From Synechocystis sp. PCC 6714 (lineage in GTDB: Bacteria > Cyanobacteriota > Cyanobacteriia > Cyanobacteriales > Microcystaceae), in assembly GCF_000478825.2 (NCBI RefSeq), contig NZ_CP007542.1, forward strand, positions 1,674,001 to 1,738,000: 64,000 bases of DNA, given 5' to 3'. The number at the start of each line of letters is the position of its first letter. Within the stretch, counting starts at the first letter, position 1. Below the pieces are notes generated by a model. The model searched no databases and was not told the DNA's origin. It saw only the letters and a program-made list of their open reading frames with translations. The translations under genes and the position numbers were made by a program. This document shows positions 55,192-64,000 of the stretch, in pieces.

Positions 55192-56349
55192 TCAGAGACT
55201 AGGCAAAACCTGGATAATTTTTTCCGCCACTGCCTGCACTGTTGCGGTCTCCATTTCCGGCCAGATGGGCAAGCTCAACACTTCCTCCGCCAGGCGATCG
55301 CTGATGGGATTGGGGGCATATTGACCCCGGTACACGGGCAATTGATCCTGGGGCACAGGGTAATAAATCATGGTGCTGATGCCAATGGCCTGCATGGCTT
55401 TGGCCAAGGAGTCCCTTTTGCCCTCTAAAATCCGCAGGGTGTATTGGTGAAAAACATGGCCTGCGGTGATGGTGGGGGTAATGATGCCGTCAACGCCTTG
55501 GAAAAGCTCGTTATAGGTTTGGGCAACCCGGCGACGACCCTCGCTCCACTCTTTTAAATGGGCAAGTTTGACATTTAAAATGGCGGCCTGTAGTGCGTCA
55601 AGGCGGGAATTGTAGCCCAACATTTCATTTTGATAGCGCTGTCTGGAACCATGCACCCTCAAACAACGGGCCAGGTCGGCGATCTGCGGATTATTAGTGG
55701 TGATTAAACCGCCATCGCCATAGGCTCCCAGATTTTTGGTGGGAAAAAAGGAAAAAGCTCCCACATCCCCCATCGCTCCGGTATATTGACCCACTAAAGA
55801 TTGTTTAACTTGGTCATAGCATTCTTTTTCACAACCCAGACAATCGCCGGCATAGATAGCCCCAAAGGACTGGGCACAATCTTCAATAATTTTTAGCCCA
55901 TGGTCATCGGCAATGGTTTTAATGTGGGCCATGGCCGCCGGTTGACCAAACAAATGCACGGGCATAATGGCTTTGGTGCGGGGGGTAATGACCGCCTTAA
56001 TTTTGTCCGGGTCGAGGTTGAAATCGGCGATCGCCACATCGACAAAAACTGGCTTGGCCCCCACGTTGCTAATGGATTCCGCCGTGGCAAAAAAGGAAAA
56101 GGGTGTAGTAATTACCTCATCCCCTGGGCCAATACCCAAAGCCCTCAGGCCAATCATCAAAGCGTCGGTGCCGGAATTGACCCCAATGGCATATTTCACC
56201 CCTAAATAATCGGCGGCGGCCTGCTCAAAATTTTCGACGGTTTTACCCAAAATGAATTGTCCCGATTCCAAGACACCATTTACTGCCTGTTGAATTTCGG
56301 CTTTGATCATCTGGTACTGGGGCTTGAGATCAAGGATGGGAATGTTCAT
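55192..56349 (-). CDS. DegT/DnrJ/EryC1/StrS-family aminotransferase
   Basis: A 385-residue pyridoxal phosphate enzyme that typically aminates keto-sugars linked to nucleotides for cell-surface polysaccharides or antibiotics. It opens NIPILDLKPQYQ; GVNSGTDALMIGLRALGIG and VHLFGQPA are family segments, and the cofactor-binding Lys lies in FFPTKNLGAYGDGG near residue 200. The ATG at 56349 is preferred to a TTG at 56361. An ABC exporter gene lies upstream on the same strand. The substrate is unknown. Confidence 0.9.
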   Translation of the reverse strand: MNIPILDLKPQYQMIKAEIQQAVNGVLESGQFILGKTVENFEQAAADYLGVKYAIGVNSGTDALMIGLRALGIGPGDEVITTPFSFFATAESISNVGAKPVFVDVAIADFNLDPDKIKAVITPRTKAIMPVHLFGQPAAMAHIKTIADDHGLKIIEDCAQSFGAIYAGDCLGCEKECYDQVKQSLVGQYTGAMGDVGAFSFFPTKNLGAYGDGGLITTNNPQIADLARCLRVHGSRQRYQNEMLGYNSRLDALQAAILNVKLAHLKEWSEGRRRVAQTYNELFQGVDGIITPTITAGHVFHQYTLRILEGKRDSLAKAMQAIGISTMIYYPVPQDQLPVYRGQYAPNPISDRLAEEVLSLPIWPEMETATVQAVAEKIIQVLPSL

Positions 56350-56479
56350 CGAGCTGGTCAATTGGTTAAATTAGGGGGAAAACGACAACTTGGGGCAGGA
56401 AACATGTCCATCAAATTCTAGGGCATGGCCGCCCCCAAATTGAACAGATTCCCAACACCCCTGGCGAATGGAATGGGGC

Positions 56480-58261
56480 TCAACTCACCCCACTCCTCAG
56501 ACCCGTTTGCACCCGCCAGAGTTTGGCGTAAATACCTTGTCTTGCCAGCAGGCTGTCGTGGTTGCCCATTTCTTCGACCATGCCGTTCTCCAGCACATAA
56601 ATTTGATCCGCATAGCGCACAGTGGAAAGACGATGGGCAATGGTAATGGTAGTACGATTTTTAGTGATTTTTTCCAGAGAGCGAACGATGGCCGCCTCCG
56701 TTTCATTGTCCACCGCGGAAGTGGCCTCATCCAAAATGAGGATGGGAGAGTTTTTTAAAATGGCCCTGGCGATCGCCAACCGTTGCCGTTGACCACCGGA
56801 AAGTTTTTGCCCCCGTTCACCGATTATGGTGTCGTAACCCTGGGGCAATTGGCGAATGAATTCCTCCGCCTCTGCTAAATTGGCCGCCCGTTCAATTTGG
56901 GTCAAAGTGGCATCAGCACTGCCGTAGGCAATATTTTCGCGCACTGTGCCGTGGAATAAAAACACGTCCTGACTGACCAAACCGATACTGCGCCGTAAAT
57001 CCCCCAGGAAATATTTTCTTAGATCTACCCCGTCAAGCAAAATGTCGCCGCTGTCCCATTCGTAGAGTCGCAGTAATAGTTTGACCAGAGTGCTTTTCCC
57101 CGAACCCGTTGCCCCCACAATGCCAATGGTCTGCCCCGCCGGAACTTTCAACGAAACATCCTTCAACACCGCCGGACGATGGGGATAGGCAAAGCTAATA
57201 TTCTGGAAAATCAATTCTCCCTGTACTTGACTCGGATGAAGACTTAATTCCCCCGGATGGGCCTGGATGGGGGTGGCCAACAATTTCATCACCCGCTGGG
57301 TGGAAGCCATGGCCCTTTGATATAGATCCAAAGTTTTTCCCAAACCCGTTAGGGGCCAGAGTAATCGTTGGGTCAAAAAGACCAGCATACTGTAACTACC
57401 CACCGCCAAATTGCCCCGCACCGCATCCAAACCGCCGAAGTAGAGGATGGTGGAAAAGCCGACAAAAATAATCACCCGAATCAAAGGCACAAAGGCCGCA
57501 CTCAAGGCGATCGCCCGTTGATTACTGTCCCGGTAGGCATCGCTATCTTGCCGCAGTCGTTCCACCTCCTCCGTTTCCGTAGCAAAACTTTTAATAGTCA
57601 TAATGCCACTGAGGTTATTGGACAAACGGCTGTTCAAATTACTAACCTTTTCCCGCACCAGGGCGTAACGGGAAGTGAGCAGAGACTGAAAGTAAATGGA
57701 ACCCAACAGCACAAAGGGCATGGGTACCACCGCCATCCAGGCAATGTCCGGGGTAATGACAAAAAATGCCCCTCCAATCACCACTACAGTGGTCAGCACC
57801 TGCAAAATTTCGTTGGCCCCCACATCCAAAAACCGCTCCAACTGGTTGATGTCATCGTTGAGAATGGCCATTAGCCGCCCCGTACTCCTTTCCTCAAAAT
57901 AGGCCAGGTCTAGCTGTTGCAAATGGGCATAGGCATCCAAACGCAGGTCGTGTTGAATGTCCTGGGCTAGGTTACGCCAAAGCCGCTCATAGGCATACTC
58001 AAAAATTGACTCCAGGGCCCAAATAACCGCCGAAACCACCGTCAGCGCCAGCAGTTGGCTTTCCACCGCCACAATGCCCCAACGGGCGAGGAAAGAATCC
58101 TGCTGTTTGATCACCACATCCACCGCCAAACCAATCAGGGCCGGGGGAGCTAGGTCAAAAATTTTATTCAGTAGGGAGCAGGTTACCGCCCAGTAAATTT
58201 TGCCACGGTGGACCCGACTATAATTTAAAAGGCTGACGAGGGGAGCAATGGGTTTGGTCAC
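56480..58261 (-). CDS. ABC exporter, fused membrane and ATPase domains
   Basis: A 593-residue half-transporter of the MdlB/MsbA type. Six membrane helices lie in residues 1-320. The ATPase domain follows with Walker A GATGSGKST near 390, signature LSGGQRQRLAIARAIL and Walker B ILILDEATSAVD. Translation appears to start at GTG. It would work as a dimer to export lipids, peptides or drugs; the cargo is not evident. It lies 119 bases upstream of the DegT gene. Confidence 0.92.
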   Translation of the reverse strand: MTKPIAPLVSLLNYSRVHRGKIYWAVTCSLLNKIFDLAPPALIGLAVDVVIKQQDSFLARWGIVAVESQLLALTVVSAVIWALESIFEYAYERLWRNLAQDIQHDLRLDAYAHLQQLDLAYFEERSTGRLMAILNDDINQLERFLDVGANEILQVLTTVVVIGGAFFVITPDIAWMAVVPMPFVLLGSIYFQSLLTSRYALVREKVSNLNSRLSNNLSGIMTIKSFATETEEVERLRQDSDAYRDSNQRAIALSAAFVPLIRVIIFVGFSTILYFGGLDAVRGNLAVGSYSMLVFLTQRLLWPLTGLGKTLDLYQRAMASTQRVMKLLATPIQAHPGELSLHPSQVQGELIFQNISFAYPHRPAVLKDVSLKVPAGQTIGIVGATGSGKSTLVKLLLRLYEWDSGDILLDGVDLRKYFLGDLRRSIGLVSQDVFLFHGTVRENIAYGSADATLTQIERAANLAEAEEFIRQLPQGYDTIIGERGQKLSGGQRQRLAIARAILKNSPILILDEATSAVDNETEAAIVRSLEKITKNRTTITIAHRLSTVRYADQIYVLENGMVEEMGNHDSLLARQGIYAKLWRVQTGLRSGVS

Positions 58262-58392
58262 AGGATTAGCAAGGACGGGAAAACGTTAATTTTAAGCCGG
58301 GGCACCATTTGATACGGTACAACCCAATTCCTTATCTTTGGCCAAAAATTGTCAGTTTCAGCGAGGGAATTTCGGCAAACCATCCTCAAACC

Positions 58393-59037
58393 TTAAAAAG
58401 GAGTTTCGGGACTTTCCCCATCATCGATCGCCCTAGTGCCTCCACCGCCGGTAGTACCAGGTAAGCCCTGACGGGAAGGGGGAGGAAATTGGATCTGACG
58501 AGGCTGGACGGGGGATCTGGGCACCCCCATGGGGGGGGTATCCGCTGGAGGATCTTCGTAGCGCAAAAAGTATGTGGCGGGAAATTTATACATCTCCCCT
58601 GAGGCACAGGTTTCCGTCCGCAACGTAGCCACCGCTTCGGCCATGCCCTCTAGGTTGAGGCTATATTCCTGGACAGTGGTGCTTCCTTGATGGGCTTTGA
58701 CCGTTAACTGCTGGGCTTGGAGTAATTCCGTAAAGATTTCTCCGCTGATGACCACGCCAAAAGTTGATTTCTCTCCGACTGACAAAAGCAAGGGGGGTTT
58801 TGCTTCTCCGTAACTCAATTGGAGTTCAACGCTGTCAAATTCCCCTGGGATAAACAAAATCAGTTGGTCTTTACTTAGCTGATGGGAATAGTCTTGATAA
58901 ATGCCCACGCAACTAACGGTGTTATCAATGGGATCAACGATGGGCCGGACAATCCAATTAATTTCTGCCATTGCCTGACCAGCTTGTCCCAGCAGTAGAG
59001 TGAAAGCCAACAAGGAATAAACACCACGGAGTTTCAT
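58393..59037 (-). CDS. Secreted protein of unknown function
   Basis: A 214-residue protein with a clear signal peptide (LLAFTLLLGQAGQAMA, cleavage near residue 24). The body (about 25-165) is beta-rich with two Cys (SCVGIYQ, ETCASGEM) that might pair. The last ~50 residues are Pro/Gly/Arg-rich and disordered. It overlaps the upstream gene by four bases (ATGA), so the two are translationally coupled and probably function together. No family is recognised. Confidence 0.7.
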   Translation of the reverse strand: MKLRGVYSLLAFTLLLGQAGQAMAEINWIVRPIVDPIDNTVSCVGIYQDYSHQLSKDQLILFIPGEFDSVELQLSYGEAKPPLLLSVGEKSTFGVVISGEIFTELLQAQQLTVKAHQGSTTVQEYSLNLEGMAEAVATLRTETCASGEMYKFPATYFLRYEDPPADTPPMGVPRSPVQPRQIQFPPPSRQGLPGTTGGGGTRAIDDGESPETPF

Positions 59038-59717
59038 AAATTTGCAAAACCTCTAACGCGAAAATTGCCCGTGTTGGAAATACGCTGATTGGTATAAGGC
59101 CAAAGGAAAACGTTAAAAGTCTTTCCGCCGATTTGTCCCCGATATTTAAAAGTGTCTTTTTCGTAGAGACTCACCACTGCATTAAGTTGGTTGGCTAAAT
59201 TCAGGCATTGCCTAAAGGTGGGAGAGCTATAACATTGCACATCAATCTGGTTACAACCGTAGCGGGGCAAGAGGTTCCTTTGGAAAGGTTGAATGGAGCA
59301 AAAAATAAACTTGCGATACTGGTTGGCTAAACGCTCAAAATCCCTGGCGGAATAGTTGGCAAAGAAGTGGTCATCCACCTGTAAACCATCGGTGTGACGG
59401 GCTTCGTTGATAATTTGCTCGATGGTGAGGGAGCGGTGTTGGGGAGACTGAATCCAGGCTATGGGAATGAGGTTATGGTTGCGGGCTTGCTGGCTAACTT
59501 GTTCTTGTACCTCGTCGGTTACACTCCGAAAATCCAAAAAAACTAAGCGATAGCCCTGGCTTTGAATGTCCTTCATCACCTGATCCAGGGCATTCTGGGA
59601 AGCGTAGAAACGGATTTGGGGTTGGGATAACCAAGTCCCGTTGGGCACCCCGGCCAGGGCCATACTGGGGCAAAGTGCGAGGGCACCGATGAGTAGTGTT
59701 TGCAGAATTTTTAACAT
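59034..59717 (-). CDS. Exported TIM-barrel-like protein, possibly glycosidase-related
   Basis: A 227-residue protein starting with a signal peptide (ILQTLLIGALALCPSMALAG). The frame extends upstream to 59765, but the ATG at 59717 gives the cleaner signal. The body has a beta-alpha alternation (YRLVFLDFRSV, NLIPIAWIQSP, HTDGLQVDDHFF, FIFCSIQPF, VVSLYEKDTF, FNVFLWPY). The DGLQVDDHF segment resembles the DDHF motif of GHL10/DUF187 glycosidase-like proteins. It is coupled by a 4-base overlap to the secreted protein downstream. Confidence 0.65.
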   Translation of the reverse strand: MLKILQTLLIGALALCPSMALAGVPNGTWLSQPQIRFYASQNALDQVMKDIQSQGYRLVFLDFRSVTDEVQEQVSQQARNHNLIPIAWIQSPQHRSLTIEQIINEARHTDGLQVDDHFFANYSARDFERLANQYRKFIFCSIQPFQRNLLPRYGCNQIDVQCYSSPTFRQCLNLANQLNAVVSLYEKDTFKYRGQIGGKTFNVFLWPYTNQRISNTGNFRVRGFANL

Positions 59718-59969
59718 TTGGCGGAGAGGAGGGCGACGGGCGGCAACTTGGGGGCCAAGGGGCAAAAAAGCGACTGATTGTGGTCAATATTAAGCTAGTT
59801 AGCTGAAATTTAATCGGTTTTGCTGTTCTTAAGTCCGGCCATAGTAAACTGTTTGGCGATCGCCGCTTGACCGGGGGAATGGTATCTCTCGCCCACTATT
59901 AAAGTTAAAATAGGGTTTTCTGTGGATTAACCACGGACGATTTTCCCGTCGATTACATAGAGAGAGTTA

Positions 59970-61877
59970 ATGGTAACCACCCCCACCGCTGCCCCCCGTA
60001 AACCGTCCAAGGTAGAAGGCATCAAGGAAAGAAGCAATTATTTACGGGAACCTCTGGCCACCGAACTGTTGAATGATGCTAACTATTTTACGGACGATGC
60101 TGTCCAAATTTTGAAATTCCACGGTTCCTACCAGCAGGACAATCGGGACAATCGGGTTAAGGGGCAAGAAAAGGATTATCAGTTTATGCTCCGCACCCGC
60201 AATCCGGGGGGATTCATTCCGGCCCAACTCTACACCGCCCTGGATGATCTGTCCAAAACCCACGGTAACCAAACTCTCCGGGTGACCACCAGGCAAGGTT
60301 TGCAAATCCATGGCATTGTCAAAAAAGATCTGAAAATGGCGATCGCCACGGTGGTGAATAATTTGGGTTCTACCCTAGGGGCCTGTGGGGACATTAACCG
60401 CAACGTGATGGCTCCGGCGGCTCCTTTTCGGGATAAACCAGAATATGGCTATGCCTGGGACTATGCCAATAAGGTGGCGGACTTGCTCAGTCCCCAGAGT
60501 GGTGCCTATTACGAAATTTGGCTCGATGGGGAAAAAGTTATTAGTGCGGAGGAAGCCCCGGAAGTTAAAGCAGCCCGGCAAAAAGCCCTCAATGGAACTA
60601 ACCTGGATGACCCCAAGGAACCCATTTACGGCCAACAGTTCATGCCCCGCAAATTCAAAATTAGCGTCACTGTGCCGGGGGACAATTCCATCGACGTTTA
60701 TACCCACGACATTAGTTTGGTGGTGATCACCGATCGCCATGGGGAGCTACGGGGTTTTAATGTATTGGCCGGTGGTGGTTTAGGCCGGACCCACAATAAG
60801 GAAGAAACCTTTGCCCGGGCCGCTGACCCCATTGGTTACGTGGGGAAAGATGATGTTTACGATCTGGTCAAAGCCATTGTGGCCACCCAACGGGATTACG
60901 GCGATCGCCATAACCGCCGCCATGCTCGGATGAAATATCTGTTGGCGGACTGGGGAGTAGAAAAATTCCGCAAACAGGTGGAAAAGTATTTAGGCAAACC
61001 GTTCCAATCCTTTAAGCCCCTGCCGGCCTGGCGTTACCAAGATTACCTCGGTTGGCACGAACAGGGGGACGGCAAACTCTTTTTCGGTCTGTCGGTGGAA
61101 AATGGCCGCATCAAAGATGAAGGGGATTTCCAGCTTAAAACCGCCCTACGCAAAGTGGTGGACCAGTTCCAGTTGCCCCTGCGCCTCACCGCCAACCACA
61201 ATATCCTGCTCTACGACATCAATGCCCAGGATAAAGCGGCGATCGAGCAAATTTTTCAACAGCATGGTGTAGTCACTGACCCGGAGGCGATCGACACCCT
61301 GGTACGCTACTCCATGGCTTGCCCCGCCCTGCCCACCTGTGGCCTAGCGGTCACCGAGTCGGAGAGAATTATGCCCAGCGTCAATGCCCGTCTACGGGAT
61401 CTGTTGAATAGCCTGGATTTACCTAACGAGAGCATTGTCACCCGGATGACCGGTTGCCCCAACGGTTGTGCCCGGCCCTACATGGCGGAAATTGGTTTTG
61501 TCGGTAGTGCCCCTAACACCTACCAAGTATGGCTGGCGGGGAGTCCCCACCAGGAACGTTTGGCCGAAGCCTACACGGAAAAAATGCCCCTGGAACAGCT
61601 AGAAAGCTTTTTTGAACCCCTATTTGTCTTCTTCAAACAGAATCGCAAAGCGAAGGAAAGTTTTGGGGACTTTTGCCATCGGGTGGGCTTCACCGCCCTA
61701 CGGGAATTTAGCCAGGGTTACACGGTGCCGGCCAAGGGTAATAAAAACCGCAAAAACCAACGCCGAGTTAGTCTGTCCGATGAAATGTATGCCCAGCTTA
61801 AGGCCCGGTCTGAGCGGGATAATTGCCCCATGAACCAAATCGTTCAGGAGGCCCTCACCGCCTACCTGGGCAAATAA
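59970..61877 (+). CDS. sir: Ferredoxin-sulfite reductase with RHH-like tail
   Basis: A 635-residue enzyme that reduces sulfite to sulfide with six electrons from ferredoxin. Four Cys for the 4Fe-4S/siroheme centre lie in [11 protein letters not shown] near 450 and [10 protein letters not shown] near 495. The siroheme-binding and sulfite-binding Arg/Lys segments ([32 protein letters not shown]) are present. The last ~40 residues ([18 protein letters not shown]...[13 protein letters not shown]) read like a CopG/Arc ribbon-helix-helix domain, a DNA-binding fold, after a basic linker (KGNKNRKNQ). PCC 6803 slr0963. It precedes an FTR1-type permease by 45 bases. Confidence 0.95.
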   Translation: MVTTPTAAPRKPSKVEGIKERSNYLREPLATELLNDANYFTDDAVQILKFHGSYQQDNRDNRVKGQEKDYQFMLRTRNPGGFIPAQLYTALDDLSKTHGNQTLRVTTRQGLQIHGIVKKDLKMAIATVVNNLGSTLGACGDINRNVMAPAAPFRDKPEYGYAWDYANKVADLLSPQSGAYYEIWLDGEKVISAEEAPEVKAARQKALNGTNLDDPKEPIYGQQFMPRKFKISVTVPGDNSIDVYTHDISLVVITDRHGELRGFNVLAGGGLGRTHNKEETFARAADPIGYVGKDDVYDLVKAIVATQRDYGDRHNRRHARMKYLLADWGVEKFRKQVEKYLGKPFQSFKPLPAWRYQDYLGWHEQGDGKLFFGLSVENGRIKDEGDFQLKTALRKVVDQFQLPLRLTANHNILLYDINAQDKAAIEQIFQQHGVVTDPEAIDTLVRYSMACPALPTCGLAVTESERIMPSVNARLRDLLNSLDLPNESIVTRMTGCPNGCARPYMAEIGFVGSAPNTYQVWLAGSPHQERLAEAYTEKMPLEQLESFFEPLFVFFKQNRKAKESFGDFCHRVGFTALREFSQGYTVPAKGNKNRKNQRRVSLSDEMYAQLKARSERDNCPMNQIVQEALTAYLGK

Positions 61878-61922
61878 TACCTTTGTTTATTTATTCCACC
61901 ATTGTAATAACCGATTAAGAAG

Positions 61923-64000
<2,078 letters not shown>

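Noticed and set aside
57368-57874. Plus-strand open frame of 168 codons opposite the ABC exporter
   Set aside because: It is antisense to conserved transporter sequence and has a His/Gln-rich shadow composition.

Overview
The window comes from a cyanobacterium of the genus Synechocystis or a very close relative. The palindrome GCGATCGC (HIP1) occurs about 58 times by eye in 64 kb. The gene content is that of an oxygenic phototroph: tocopherol synthesis, cyanobacterial PEP carboxylase, a GUN4-domain protein, cytochrome cM, ferredoxin-sulfite reductase and a large NifJ. Individual proteins recall Synechocystis sp. PCC 6803, but loci I remember as lying in separate gene-number blocks there are neighbours here. 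A rearranged strain is therefore more likely than PCC 6803 itself. This rests on memory, not alignment.

Layout. 0-4 kb: a DUF1499 protein, a PerR/Fur repressor divergent from a type II peroxiredoxin, then tocopherol cyclase and homogentisate phytyltransferase. 4.2-5.8 kb: a NarL-type response regulator split by an IS630/ISY100-type element with a TA duplication; its transposase needs a -1 shift at a run of nine A. 5.9-9.5 kb: PEP carboxylase and a small conserved protein. 9.7-17.2 kb: an NfeD-like protein, then phosphofructokinase, a dihydroorotate-dehydrogenase-like flavoprotein, two DUF29 paralogues and pyruvate:flavodoxin oxidoreductase (the last five on the minus strand). 17.2-23.6 kb: a long non-coding stretch, tRNA-Pro(GGG), DUF429 and alpha-E proteins, a CtpB-like protease, a Sua5/YciO protein and LarC. 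23.7-29.5 kb: a complete kdp operon, kdpA-kdpB-(small KdpF-like protein)-kdpC-kdpD, in which KdpD has no kinase half and no kdpE follows.

29.8-38.4 kb: YchF, a membrane protein, GlgX, then a plus-strand run of acetyltransferase, MASE1 hybrid histidine kinase and REC-PAS-GGDEF diguanylate cyclase. 38.5-45 kb: an unknown protein, ThiL, a glyoxalase-fold protein, MalQ, SpmA and a solitary TnpB with hairpins at both ends that suggest an omega-RNA. 45-51 kb: cytochrome cM, ribosomal protein L9, a B12-radical SAM enzyme, a TPR protein and a GUN4 protein. 51-58 kb: a Vat/CatB-type acetyltransferase, HypC, heme A synthesis (CtaB, CtaA), a LuxR-type regulator with a degenerate receiver, a DegT aminotransferase and an ABC exporter. 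58-64 kb: two overlapping secreted unknowns, sulfite reductase with a ribbon-helix-helix-like tail, an FTR1-type permease and the start of ligA, which runs off the window.

No prophage, CRISPR array or classical defence island was seen. The most notable observations are the sulfite reductase with a DNA-binding-like C-terminus, the KdpF-like fusion with a kinase-less KdpD, the two mobile elements (one has destroyed a regulator next to ppc), the perR/peroxiredoxin operators, and a cluster of GACT/AGTC repeats after kdpD.
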